DNA of 64,000 nt from Asinibacterium sp. OR53 (lineage in GTDB: Bacteria; Bacteroidota; Bacteroidia; Chitinophagales; Chitinophagaceae): positions 2,006,501 through 2,070,500 of the forward strand of contig NZ_KI911562.1 in NCBI RefSeq assembly GCF_000515315.1, given 5' to 3'. The translations under genes and the position numbers were made by a program. Positions 18,132 through 27,144 of this stretch are shown piece by piece (position 1 is the first letter of the stretch; the number at the start of each line of letters is the position of its first letter). The notes below the pieces were generated by a model. It searched no databases and had not been told where the DNA came from. It saw only the letters and a list, made by a program, of their open reading frames with translations.

Positions 18132-19655
18132 TTAGTGTTGTCTCGCTTTGAGTTGCGCCATATACAATGAAGCAGGTTCAGCAGTCTGGTTCAACAATTC
18201 CCACTCTCCGTCGGGCCTGTCTTTAAACCGCCCTGTTGATTTTTTTCCTTTCAACCCGATACAATAATTTTTTCCGGATATCCACGGACTTTGTACGGCC
18301 GCATTTTTAGCAGTACAATTCCATACGATTTGTGTAACACCGGCCCAGCCATGCCCGCTGCCATAATTGCCTCTGTCCTGCACATTGATCTCTCCATCGG
18401 TAACAATATTATCGTATAAAGTGCCGGCGGCCCAACGGTGGTGCGGACCAATATCGGCATGTGTTTGCTGCGCCGTGCAGTTGTAAAACACATTGGGACC
18501 GCAAACGCGAGCTCCTGTTACAAAATCATGCCGTCCTTCGGTAGTGTGGCAATTCATGAACAGGTTCAGCTGGCCATTGTTGCAAAAAGAATATCGGCGG
18601 CCCCCTGTGATAATTGATTTGGCATCCAGGCAGTTCGAGTTCAATACGGAAATATGTTTGGCAAGACTGCCGAGCTCAACACAAGCATAACCAAAATACC
18701 TGGAACTAACATTTCTTATCCAACTGTTCTCGATCCTGTCGCATAAGATGGCCTGCCATCCATGGTTTTCGGCGGTGTCGCTGCTATAGTCGCTTTGGAA
18801 AAACAACTGTTCAATACCCACATGGTTGATGCGTTTGGGGAATTCATATTTAAAGATGAAGGGAGTGCCATATTTTGGTTCCATTGGCATAACGATGGGG
18901 TTGTCAATAAATACCTTATTGCCTTCGATCTTTGTGATCACCCTTTCGAACGACAAATTGTATTCATCTGGTTGCCATTGCTTCGTGCCATCCCTTCCTT
19001 CGATCTGGTCCATTTTGAGATCCTGTATCCATTGCCTGGTTGCGGGACGAAACACCATGATCTTGTCACCGGTCTTGTAAAGCGTAACATCTGAAACAGT
19101 CAACGCATGAGTACCGGCCGGAACATAATGGTCTGTAACCTGTGTTCTGGTACCGGGTATCTCGCGCGGTGTACCCGATCCGGTAACACGCAACAAAGGC
19201 ATTTGCGTAGTTGCTGTGAGTAATATCCTGGTGCCGCTTTCTGTGTCGCCTTCGCCTCTTAGTATTACACCACTTGCTTCTAATCGAAGGGAAGAGGCAA
19301 TCTTATACAATCCCCGCTTCAATAAAATAACGCCGCGAAAACCAGTAGCATCAAGCGGCCGGTTGCTCACTTCATCAATGGCCTGTTGGATCAACTGCTG
19401 ATCATCGGCACCGGTAGCGCTGATGGTTTTTACCACCGGCACATCGGGAATAGCACGGTCGCCGCCATAAAAACCAACGCGACTGAAATCGGGGATGATA
19501 TTTCCTTTTTCATCCGGCGTGTACACAAGACTGCCGTCAGCATTGAGTTTGACAAATTTTGATGTTGAATGGCTACCTGTATCAAGGGTAATAAAAGAAG
19601 CAGATACAATGCTGCAACAAATGCAGGCTGCCCGGGCAAGCTGTCTGAAGATCAT
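18132..19655 (-). CDS. secreted right-handed beta-helix protein, putative polysaccharide lyase or hydrolase
   Basis: A 507-residue protein. ATG 19655 gives a signal-peptide-like start (MIFRQLARAACICCSIVSAS); the longer frame from 19826 has none. Residues about 60-200 match the pectate lyase superfamily opening: ATGADDQQLIQQAIDEV, GVILLKRGLYKIASSLRLE, GVILRGEGD. Many short strands with Asn and Cys turns follow (ENSWIRNVSSRYFGY, VLNSNCLDAKSIITGG, FMNCHTTEGRHDFVTGARVC), as in a beta-helix. The HHRWAAGTLYDNIVTDGEIN stretch near residue 410 is a distinctive conserved block. I cannot give a CAZy family or substrate. It is transcribed opposite to its neighbours and divergent from the gene at 19841. 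Confidence 0.75.
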   Translation of the reverse strand: MIFRQLARAACICCSIVSASFITLDTGSHSTSKFVKLNADGSLVYTPDEKGNIIPDFSRVGFYGGDRAIPDVPVVKTISATGADDQQLIQQAIDEVSNRPLDATGFRGVILLKRGLYKIASSLRLEASGVILRGEGDTESGTRILLTATTQMPLLRVTGSGTPREIPGTRTQVTDHYVPAGTHALTVSDVTLYKTGDKIMVFRPATRQWIQDLKMDQIEGRDGTKQWQPDEYNLSFERVITKIEGNKVFIDNPIVMPMEPKYGTPFIFKYEFPKRINHVGIEQLFFQSDYSSDTAENHGWQAILCDRIENSWIRNVSSRYFGYACVELGSLAKHISVLNSNCLDAKSIITGGRRYSFCNNGQLNLFMNCHTTEGRHDFVTGARVCGPNVFYNCTAQQTHADIGPHHRWAAGTLYDNIVTDGEINVQDRGNYGSGHGWAGVTQIVWNCTAKNAAVQSPWISGKNYCIGLKGKKSTGRFKDRPDGEWELLNQTAEPASLYMAQLKARQH

Positions 19656-19736
19656 AAAATGATTTTGATAAGTAATGGTGACAGCAAGGAGTTTAGATGG
19701 TTCTAAGATAAACAGGAAAAGACCATTGCAGAAGGC

Positions 19737-19765
19737 TATGCCAGAATTGCTGAATAGATGGCTAA
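19737..19765 (+). promoter_or_regulatory. candidate regulator site upstream of six-hairpin enzyme gene (motif copy B)
   Basis: Contains the 20 bases shared exactly with 14779-14798 and, over 19740-19765, 21 of 26 positions shared with 11382-11407. It lies about 40 bases before the likely -7 element at 19806, a usual place for an activator site. Confidence 0.5.
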
Positions 19766-19805
19766 CGCAATAGCTTTCGCCTGACTGCTGGTATAAAGAA
19801 CCCGT

Positions 19806-19813
19806 TATATTTG
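19806..19813 (+). promoter_or_regulatory. Bacteroidota -7 promoter element
   Basis: TATATTTG fits TAnnTTTG exactly, 27 bases before the ATG at 19841. No good TTTG was found at the usual -33 distance, in keeping with an activator-dependent promoter using the site at 19737-19765. Confidence 0.55.
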
Positions 19814-19840
19814 TGAGAAGGCTCAATCAAATAAATAAAG

Positions 19841-21892
19841 ATGATGCGATTCAATAAAACACTACTGGCAGCTGCATTGATGTGCGGCTCCTTTTTCGCC
19901 AGGGCACAGGTGATGTCCCTGGCCCAACAGCAAGACCGGTGGAAGATCACACCTGAGGGTGGTATTGAATGGGTAGTAGATGGAAGATTGCCCCACAATG
20001 ATCACATCGAAATGGGCGGAGAAAAAGTAGCGCTCTGGATGCGGTATGGTGTGGACAGTAATTACCGGCCGGTTCTTTCGCGTACCCTTGTATTTCCATC
20101 GAGCCGTTTGTTGCCAGTGCAAACCATTGCCCACATGATGTACAATGTGGAAGACAATGAGCTGCCACGCATCTACATCAATAACCGCATGCTCAGATCG
20201 GGTGTGTACAATGCTGCCGTTGTACCCGATTTGCCGGAAAAAGTAATACGCATCACACACAAGGGTATCATGGAAATAGAAAGCCTGGTGGGTAAAGACG
20301 GCATCCGGCTGAAAAGGATCTATTTTCCTTCAGTAGATAAACCAATGGCCATTGAAAAAATGGTATTCATCAATGAAGGTAAACAAGCAGCCAAAATTGA
20401 AATGGAATACCTGCACAGGGAAAGCAGGCCTGCTGCAGAAAGGACCACGGGTGGACCGCATCATTTCATCGTATCTACTATTGGCGATGGATTGAAAACA
20501 GTGCAGCCGGGCGATAGTGTGGTATTTGCTATTAGTTATGAAGCCACAAAAGGATCGGCACAACCGCTGACCATTCATGTAGACGAAGAAGAACAGATGC
20601 GGAGAAACAGGGTAAACCAGATCATATCGGAACTGGTACTGGAAACACCCGATCGGTTGTTGAATACAGCTTTCGCTTTTGCCAAGATCAGGGCTACCGA
20701 AAGTATTTATAATACAAAGGGAGGGTATATGCACGGTCCCGGCGGATTGCGCTATTATGCAGCCATCTGGGCTAATGACCAGGCCGAATATGTCAACCCT
20801 TTTTTTGCTTTCCTGGGAGATGATATTGGCAACCGTTCTGCTATGAATGCTTTCCGTTTGTTCGCCCGTTACATCAATCCGGAATATAAGCCCATTCCCA
20901 GTTCCATCATCGCAGAAGGAGATGCCACATGGCATGGAGCGAAAGACAGGGGAGATATGGCAATGATCGCTTATGGTGCAGGCCGTTATGCACTGGCCAA
21001 TGGAAATGCCGATAGCGCCAGGGTATTATGGCCTTTGATAGAATGGTGCCTCGAATACCTGAAACGTCAATTGAATGATCAAGGAGTAGTGAAAAGCAAC
21101 AGTGATGAGTTGGAAGGGCGTTTTCCCGCCGGCAAAGCCAACCTCAATACCAGCTCTTTGTATTACGATGCATTGCGGTCGGCCGTTATGTTGGGCAGGG
21201 AACTGCATATACCGCTTGCACAACTCAAAATATACGAATCACAGGCAACAGCTTTGCGTTCAAATATTGAATTGTATTTCGGTGCAACCGTGGAAGGATA
21301 TAAAACCTATCGTTATTACGAAGGCAACGATACCCTGCGTGCGTGGATTACCACACCGCTGGTAATGGATATTTTCGACAGGAAAGAAGGTACTATTGAA
21401 GCGCTTTTCTCGCCACGATTATGGACTGCAGATGGATTGGCTACACTGGCAGGTGATAAAACTTTTTGGGACCGCTCAACTTTATACGGACTGCGCGGCG
21501 CATTTGCAGCAGGCGCCACCGGGAAAGCTTTCCCATTCCTGGAATATTTTTCACGCAGGAGACTATTGGGCGAACACGTGCCTTACGCGGTAGAAGCATA
21601 CCCGGAAGGGAACCAGCGACACCTTGCTGCCGAAAGCGGTTTGTATTGCCGCATTTATACAGAAGGAATGTTTGGCATGCGCCCAACAGGATTCAACAGT
21701 TTTGACATCCGCCCCCGGATACCTGCAGGATGGGATCGTATGGCTTTGCGCAATGTTCATGCGTTCGGGCATGTATTTGACCTGGAGATTACAAGGTTGC
21801 CCGGTGAGCGCTTAGCGATTATCGTAAAACAAGGAAATGCAGTTAAGCAATACACAATAAAAGAAGGGGCCACACAAGAAGTGAAATTGTAA
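19841..21892 (+). CDS. secreted six-hairpin ((alpha/alpha)6) glycosidase-like protein, family not assigned
   Basis: A 683-residue protein with signal peptide (NKTLLAAALMCGSFFARAQ). Residues about 30-255 are beta-rich, including WVVDGRLPHNDHIEMGG and RTLVFPSSRLLP. Residues about 270-620 are helical and barrel-like: YMHGPGGLRYYAAIWANDQ, IIAEGDATWHGAKDRGDM, DELEGRFPAGKANLNTSSL, with several acidic residues able to serve as catalytic acid and base. A short beta domain ends the chain. The N-terminal sandwich plus (alpha/alpha)6 barrel plus C-terminal sandwich layout is shared by several inverting families (GH95, GH78, GH15-like and others), but I do not recognise the exact family. Its promoter motif links it to the GH29 genes. 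Confidence 0.7.
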   Translation: MMRFNKTLLAAALMCGSFFARAQVMSLAQQQDRWKITPEGGIEWVVDGRLPHNDHIEMGGEKVALWMRYGVDSNYRPVLSRTLVFPSSRLLPVQTIAHMMYNVEDNELPRIYINNRMLRSGVYNAAVVPDLPEKVIRITHKGIMEIESLVGKDGIRLKRIYFPSVDKPMAIEKMVFINEGKQAAKIEMEYLHRESRPAAERTTGGPHHFIVSTIGDGLKTVQPGDSVVFAISYEATKGSAQPLTIHVDEEEQMRRNRVNQIISELVLETPDRLLNTAFAFAKIRATESIYNTKGGYMHGPGGLRYYAAIWANDQAEYVNPFFAFLGDDIGNRSAMNAFRLFARYINPEYKPIPSSIIAEGDATWHGAKDRGDMAMIAYGAGRYALANGNADSARVLWPLIEWCLEYLKRQLNDQGVVKSNSDELEGRFPAGKANLNTSSLYYDALRSAVMLGRELHIPLAQLKIYESQATALRSNIELYFGATVEGYKTYRYYEGNDTLRAWITTPLVMDIFDRKEGTIEALFSPRLWTADGLATLAGDKTFWDRSTLYGLRGAFAAGATGKAFPFLEYFSRRRLLGEHVPYAVEAYPEGNQRHLAAESGLYCRIYTEGMFGMRPTGFNSFDIRPRIPAGWDRMALRNVHAFGHVFDLEITRLPGERLAIIVKQGNAVKQYTIKEGATQEVKL

Positions 21893-21937
21893 GCAATAAG
21901 AATGTAACTTACGATTCATTAACACAACGATTGCCCT

Positions 21938-22939
21938 ATGAAAGTATTTGAGATCCTTTACCAGGAATTGATCGGTTTCCTGGGCCTGGGAGGCATTATA
22001 GAAATGGTTAAAAAGGGCGATTACTCCTCGCTCTCAACATTCGATGGAATTGCCAATTTCATTTACCCGCTTATTCCACTCTTACTGATCATTGAAATAA
22101 TCAGGGCAGTTGTGTATAAACGATTCAGGATAGAAGACTATAAAGTTCCGTTCCTGGTATTTGTACTGAACCGGTTTTTATCACGGTTTATTTCAATAGC
22201 AGCTGTTGGTTTTTGTATCGGTCTTTTTGGAAAATGGGCAATCGTAAAAACATCGTTTACCTGGTACTGGTTGCTGTATGGTTATATCGTATGGGAGTTT
22301 GCCCATTTTATCTATCATTTCCTGGCGCATAAAGTACGATTGTTGTGGTGCCTGCATTCTACCCATCATGCCCCGCAGCAGATGAACCTTTTCGTGAACT
22401 TCGCACATTTCTTTTTGGAAGCGCCCTATGCAGATGTGATACGCACTTCCATCTGTATTATTATGGGCGTGAATCCGCCTATGCTGTTCCTGATCATGTT
22501 TATAGATGGTTTCTGGGGCTCATTTATTCATATCGGGGAGAATATAATGAAAGATGCCAGGCTGGGTATATTCAACAAAATATTGTTAACCCCTTCGCAT
22601 CATCGCGTACACCATGCACGCAACCCATTATACATGGATACCAATTTTTGCAACCTGCTGAATATCTGGGATAAAGTATTCAAGACTTACCAGCAAGAGC
22701 AGCGTGATGTTAAAATAGAATACGGTATTACCCGCGAGATGAACCCGAACAGCTTATGGGATGCTTATTTTGGCGAGATCATTTGCTTGTGGAAAGATGT
22801 GGTAAAAGCTCCGGGCATAAAAAATAAATTGCTATACATCATCATGCCGCCGGGATGGAGCCATACCGGTACGCATAAAACAGCCAGGGTAACCAGGGAT
22901 GCCTATATACATGAGCAGCAAAATCATAACAGCTTGTAA
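21938..22939 (+). CDS. sterol desaturase/fatty acid hydroxylase family membrane protein
   Basis: A 333-residue integral membrane di-iron oxygenase. The three His clusters are present: FAHFIYHFLAHK (HxxxHxxxH form), HSTHH at about residues 149-153, and HRVHHARN at about 224-231. There are at least four membrane segments before and around them (for example FIYPLIPLLLIIEIIRAVV). Members hydroxylate sterols, fatty acids or sphingoid lipids, or cleave ether lipids; the substrate here is unknown. It overlaps the convergent gene on the other strand by 16 bases. It does not appear to belong to the polysaccharide locus. Confidence 0.88.
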   Translation: MKVFEILYQELIGFLGLGGIIEMVKKGDYSSLSTFDGIANFIYPLIPLLLIIEIIRAVVYKRFRIEDYKVPFLVFVLNRFLSRFISIAAVGFCIGLFGKWAIVKTSFTWYWLLYGYIVWEFAHFIYHFLAHKVRLLWCLHSTHHAPQQMNLFVNFAHFFLEAPYADVIRTSICIIMGVNPPMLFLIMFIDGFWGSFIHIGENIMKDARLGIFNKILLTPSHHRVHHARNPLYMDTNFCNLLNIWDKVFKTYQQEQRDVKIEYGITREMNPNSLWDAYFGEIICLWKDVVKAPGIKNKLLYIIMPPGWSHTGTHKTARVTRDAYIHEQQNHNSL

Positions 22940-23739
22940 GCCGCTACTGTTTTGCCATTGAATGAAGGAATATATACGATCCGCTTAACCGGGTCATAGC
23001 CAATATCGGCAGTGTTCTTTTTTTGTTCGTGTGTTTCCAATAAAGTATCAACCGTGCCGTTGGCATATACATAAAATACCCAGCCGCTCCATGCGGTTAC
23101 AATAAAATCGCCATTGCCTACCGGCTCAATACCATCGATGGGTTGGGGAACATCGGCAATTTTTGTAACTTTTTTTTGTGCGTCGGCTTTTAGAAAGTCT
23201 TTGCCGGCACCTATTACCAGCCCATCTTTGACAACTTTGAGCCCATTTGCACTCTTCATGCCATCGAGGTACAAGGTGGGTATATCATTCTCAATGCGCC
23301 ATACTTTGCTTTGTTTCGTATCAGAGACAAACACAACGCCTTTATCGGTTACAGTAATGTCATTCAATCCATTGGCATCGTCGACGCGGATCTTTTTTTC
23401 TATTTTTCCTTTTTTGATATCAATGACTACCACTTCAGAAATGTCGGCTGCATATAAACGGTTTTGATAAATGCCCAATCCCTTAGGGGCATTGAGGCCA
23501 GTGATCCAGTGAAGGTCAATGATCTTCCCGTCGCGGCCGATCTTACCTACGCCGCCTTTCCCATCTGCAACCCAGCCACCGCCATCGATCTGCGAAACAT
23601 ACAGGATATTGCCAACAGGCAATACAGATTCCGGTACAGCTACTACCGTATCAGTTTCCCAAATCTTTTCAAGTTTATGCTGTTGTGCAAAACAGGTACC
23701 TGTTGCCATCGCCAGCAGAAGAAAGAATAATTGTTTCAT
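22924..23739 (-). CDS. secreted SMP-30/NHL-type beta-propeller protein
   Basis: A 271-residue protein with signal peptide (MKQLFFLLLAMATGTCFAQQ) and repeated propeller strands such as PESVLPVGNILYVSQIDGG, LNAPKGLGIYQNRLYAADIS, GLNDITVTDKGVVFVSDTKQ and DIGYDPVKRIVYIPSFNGK. These are typical of SMP-30/gluconolactonase/NHL proteins, but the metal ligands of a true lactonase cannot be confirmed by eye. A lactonase role in sugar oxidation would fit the dehydrogenase at 13391, but this is speculation. The 3' end overlaps the desaturase-like gene. Confidence 0.7.
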   Translation of the reverse strand: MKQLFFLLLAMATGTCFAQQHKLEKIWETDTVVAVPESVLPVGNILYVSQIDGGGWVADGKGGVGKIGRDGKIIDLHWITGLNAPKGLGIYQNRLYAADISEVVVIDIKKGKIEKKIRVDDANGLNDITVTDKGVVFVSDTKQSKVWRIENDIPTLYLDGMKSANGLKVVKDGLVIGAGKDFLKADAQKKVTKIADVPQPIDGIEPVGNGDFIVTAWSGWVFYVYANGTVDTLLETHEQKKNTADIGYDPVKRIVYIPSFNGKTVAAYKLL

Positions 23740-23780
23740 GAAGTATTATTGAATAGCTAAATATAATGAAAAATAAAAAT

Positions 23781-25937
23781 TTATGGCTCCGCAGTTAATT
23801 CATATACGTTACTGGTTAGGGGAGTAGTTCTTACAGACAGGTTAAGGCCTGCCTGCAGCAGGTATTCACCCGAAAATACTTTGTCATGATCGGCCATTGC
23901 AGACGTAGTACCCGGAAACAGGTTGATCTCTTTGATGCGGTATTTTTTCTTCGGATCAAGTCCTTGTAACCGCACTTTCCCGAATACATCGCTGCGGGTA
24001 CTGTTCAGGTGATAGTTGAATAAGATCGCCTGGTTTTGATCCTTGCTTATATACATAAGCACTGCGCGATTGTTTTCATAAGGAGAAACGAGCCGGTACA
24101 GATCGCCATGCCAGATCACCGGGCTGATGCGTTTGTATGTCTTCACAGCTTCTTCGCTGAACTGCAATTCCTGCGGCGTGAAATTATTGGTACGTATATC
24201 ATAACCCATCCTGCCCATCATGGCAACATCGGTCTTGTATTTCAATGATTGTTTGCCCATGCCGGTAATATGTGCAGCCATAGTATTGGCGGGAAAGAAA
24301 TAAGAATAACCCCACTGTATATAAATGCGAGAGAGTGGATCGGTATTATCGCTTGGCCAGAACTCCGTAAAATATTTCAACGCGCCATAATCGGTTCTGC
24401 CACCACCACCCGAGCAAAGCATGATGGGCAATGTGGGATATTTGGCACGGATGCGGGCCATGACCTTGTAGAAACTCCGTGTGTATTCAATGTACAACTG
24501 TGATTGCCGGCTGCTGCCCAGGTAAGGCGACCAGGCATTGGTCATGCTGCGGTTGCAATCCCATTTGATGAAAGCGATACCGGGTGTTTTGGTCAGCATA
24601 TTGTCTACAATTGAAAACACAAAATCCTGCACTTTGGGATTCGTGAGATCGAGTACCAATTGATTACGGCCATAATTTTCCGGCCTGTTGGGCAATTTCA
24701 ATATCCAATCGGGATGCTGTTCGTAAAGTTCACTTTTCGGATTGACCATTTCAGGCTCTAGCCAGATACCGAATTTCACGCCTTGTTTCTCCGCTTCTTT
24801 CACCAGGTAACCCAACCCGCTTGGCAGTTTCGCTTTGTCTTCCTGCCAATCACCCAGCCCGTTTTTATCATCGTTGCGTGGATACTTGTTGCCAAACCAT
24901 CCATCATCCAGCAGGAACAGATCGGCGCCTAATTTTTTTGCTTCACCAAACAATTCCACCAAACGGTTTTCATTGAACCTGACATCCGTAGCTTCCCAGT
25001 TGTTCAATAATACCATCCTGTTGCCATTGCCATCCATCACGCCGTAATTGCGCGCCCAGTTATGCAGGTTGCGACTGGCCAATCCTTTTCCATTGCCCGA
25101 CCAGGTAAAAAGGAATGCAGGTGTAGTAAAAGTTTCTGCCGGTTGAAGTGCATATTCTGAAGCAAAAGGATTGATGCCCGACAATACCCGCAACCCGTTG
25201 CGCTGATCAATTTCAAAACTGTACCTGAAGTTCCCGGTCCAGTTGAGTGTACCTGCTATGAGTTCGCCATCTGTTTCAGTAGAAGGCTTATCCAGTGAAA
25301 CAAAAAATACCTGTGTTTGGTAGAAGTTGCTACGTGTACCCAGTTTGCTTTCCAGTGTTTTGATGCCATTGCTCAATTGCTCTTCTACCATATTCATTTC
25401 ACGTGCCCAATCGCCATGAAACTGTGTGAGCCAATAAGCATTGGCATTGAAATGCAGGAGGGAAGATGCATAAGCGGTGAGTTGTACCGGTTTCTTTTCA
25501 TTGTTCCTGATCTCGGTCCATGCCTTGATTACGTCTTCGTTGTAATAGAGCGTATAATATAAAGTTACTTCGAACGGATATTGCGGGTCTCTAAGCAGAA
25601 TGCTGGTAGTGATGCTGTCTCCACCCGAACTGATCGTTTTGTGCGCAACATATTGCAGCTCCAGGGAAGGGTTTCCATCTGCATGCACCACCCGTATGGC
25701 GGGTTCGTTCTGATTTTCCATACCTGCCGTGAGGTACACTTCGCGGCCGCCTTTCAATAAAGCATAATCTGCCGGTTGTAGTTTTTTACCAAAATAAGAT
25801 TGGGTAACGCGCTGGTTAGCGCCAATGGAAAGTAACAGCGCGGTATTTTTTGTTTCCAGCAATATCTGCCGGTCGCTTTGTGCGTGTAAAAGGAAAGCCA
25901 GGACTGAACAAACTAGTGTACAAATACATTTTTTCAT
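23781..25937 (-). CDS. GH36 alpha-galactosidase, secreted
   Basis: Retaining alpha-galactosidase of family GH36. ATG 25937 is chosen because it opens on signal peptide MKKCICTLVCSVLAFLLHAQ; the longer frame from 25985 does not. An N-terminal beta-supersandwich is followed by a barrel with FLLDDGWFG, GIWLEPEMVNPKSELY, FIKWDCNRSM with nucleophile Asp460, and FWPSDNTDPL with acid/base Asp530. The spacing of 70 matches GH36 enzymes such as Lactobacillus Mel36A. Length (718 residues) is normal for the family. The AraC-type regulator gene lies just upstream on the same strand, so a common transcript is likely, with an inverted repeat in the 103-base gap. It would remove alpha-galactose side chains. 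Confidence 0.93.
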   Translation of the reverse strand: MKKCICTLVCSVLAFLLHAQSDRQILLETKNTALLLSIGANQRVTQSYFGKKLQPADYALLKGGREVYLTAGMENQNEPAIRVVHADGNPSLELQYVAHKTISSGGDSITTSILLRDPQYPFEVTLYYTLYYNEDVIKAWTEIRNNEKKPVQLTAYASSLLHFNANAYWLTQFHGDWAREMNMVEEQLSNGIKTLESKLGTRSNFYQTQVFFVSLDKPSTETDGELIAGTLNWTGNFRYSFEIDQRNGLRVLSGINPFASEYALQPAETFTTPAFLFTWSGNGKGLASRNLHNWARNYGVMDGNGNRMVLLNNWEATDVRFNENRLVELFGEAKKLGADLFLLDDGWFGNKYPRNDDKNGLGDWQEDKAKLPSGLGYLVKEAEKQGVKFGIWLEPEMVNPKSELYEQHPDWILKLPNRPENYGRNQLVLDLTNPKVQDFVFSIVDNMLTKTPGIAFIKWDCNRSMTNAWSPYLGSSRQSQLYIEYTRSFYKVMARIRAKYPTLPIMLCSGGGGRTDYGALKYFTEFWPSDNTDPLSRIYIQWGYSYFFPANTMAAHITGMGKQSLKYKTDVAMMGRMGYDIRTNNFTPQELQFSEEAVKTYKRISPVIWHGDLYRLVSPYENNRAVLMYISKDQNQAILFNYHLNSTRSDVFGKVRLQGLDPKKKYRIKEINLFPGTTSAMADHDKVFSGEYLLQAGLNLSVRTTPLTSNVYELTAEP

Positions 25938-26011
25938 ATAGTGTGGTATAAGATGGCTCAATGAAAGTAAAAAATTGCACAGCAAAACCAGCTAATTGTC
26001 GAATCAGCAAA

Positions 26012-26026
26012 TTGTCAAATTGACAA
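26012..26026. promoter_or_regulatory. inverted repeat between AraC regulator gene and GH36 gene
   Basis: TTGTCAA at 26012-26018 and TTGACAA at 26020-26026 form a perfect 7-base inverted repeat around a single A, just after the AraC-type regulator gene and 75 bases upstream of the GH36 start on the minus strand. A related AATTGTCGAA lies at 25995-26004. It may be an operator for the GH36 gene. Confidence 0.45.
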
Positions 26027-26040
26027 ATTACATGGAGTCA

Positions 26041-26907
26041 TTAATTAGCTGTAAATTCTTTCTGATAAGCCAGGGGACTTTTTCCTGTAATCACTTTGAA
26101 ATATTTATGAAAGCTGGTAAAATTGTTGAAGCCGCTTTCATAACAGATCTGTTTGATGCTGAAATTGTTTTCGATCAGCAATTTGCATGCATGACCCACC
26201 CGCAGCTCGATCAAAAACTGGGAAAAAGTTTTGCGGGTGCGTGATTTGAAATAGCGGCAGAAAGAGTTGGGACTGATATTGGCCATTGCCGCGATCTCTT
26301 CAAGGTGGATCTTGTTCTTGAAATTCCGGATGGAATATTCATAGATGGCATTGATGCGATCGTTTTCCGATTCCACAAAATCGTGTTTGAAGCCTATTGA
26401 AGAGATGAAAGAATAATTCTGGCAATTACCAATCACGGTAAGCGCTTCCATCAGCAAGGACACACGGTTCGGGCCTTCGGCTTTCATGAGCTCTTCCAGT
26501 ATGTCGGCAATCCGTTGCCTGGCTTTGCCGTTGATGCGTACGCCTCGTTTCCCTTTTTCCAATGCACTACGGATACTGATGTTCTCCGGAAGCTGGAGAA
26601 ATTGGTCGCCCCAGAATTTCTCATTGAAATGGGCTACCCTGATATCGGCGCCCGATTTGGCGTCTTCCTCGTAATAGGTATCATCGAAACGCCAGTAGTG
26701 AGGCAGGTTGCTGCCAATGATCACCACATCGCCCGATTTGAAGCGGCTGATGTTATCACCTACGAACTGGGTACCGTCTCCTTTTTTAATATGGATCAAC
26801 TCTACTTCACCGTGGTAGTGCCAACGGTTGTTGATGGGGTAGAGATCCTGCCGGACACTAAATGAATGGCCCGGACCCTGCGATATCTTCAATAACTGGG
26901 GGCGCAT
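26041..26907 (-). CDS. AraC family transcriptional regulator
   Basis: A 288-residue regulator with an N-terminal cupin sensing domain (RWHYHGEVELIHIKKGDG, GDVVIIGSNLPHYW) and a C-terminal double helix-turn-helix from about residue 185: HLEEIAAMANISPNSFCRYF and KQICYESGFNNFTSFHKYFK with the closing GKSPLAYQKEF. The fold is standard for sugar-responsive AraC proteins that activate nearby catabolic genes. The GH36 gene directly downstream is the obvious target. The 237 bases between this gene and the divergent dehydratase gene at 27145 contain no gene and presumably hold both promoters. Confidence 0.93.
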   Translation of the reverse strand: MRPQLLKISQGPGHSFSVRQDLYPINNRWHYHGEVELIHIKKGDGTQFVGDNISRFKSGDVVIIGSNLPHYWRFDDTYYEEDAKSGADIRVAHFNEKFWGDQFLQLPENISIRSALEKGKRGVRINGKARQRIADILEELMKAEGPNRVSLLMEALTVIGNCQNYSFISSIGFKHDFVESENDRINAIYEYSIRNFKNKIHLEEIAAMANISPNSFCRYFKSRTRKTFSQFLIELRVGHACKLLIENNFSIKQICYESGFNNFTSFHKYFKVITGKSPLAYQKEFTAN

Positions 26908-27144
26908 TTAATTAGCTATTTTGACATGAAAATGGGGCAAAGCAATCGATTTGGGGTAAATATAAGTTAATTTTGAGGCGGGCGCATGACAGCGGCCGCA
27001 GGAAGCAGGTTTTTTTACGCAAACGTTCCCGGAGGTTAGAATAAGTGAATAAAACGTAAGCCTGGCTTAATGCTTGCAGTTACATTCAATCGTTATTTGG
27101 GCCCTGAAAATGATGCAATTCCGCATTGAATAATCTAACAATAC

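Noticed and set aside
23745-23760. Further copy of the shared GCTGAATA promoter motif before the SMP-30-like gene
   Set aside because: Only about ten bases resemble it and the orientation is opposite to the gene; could be chance.
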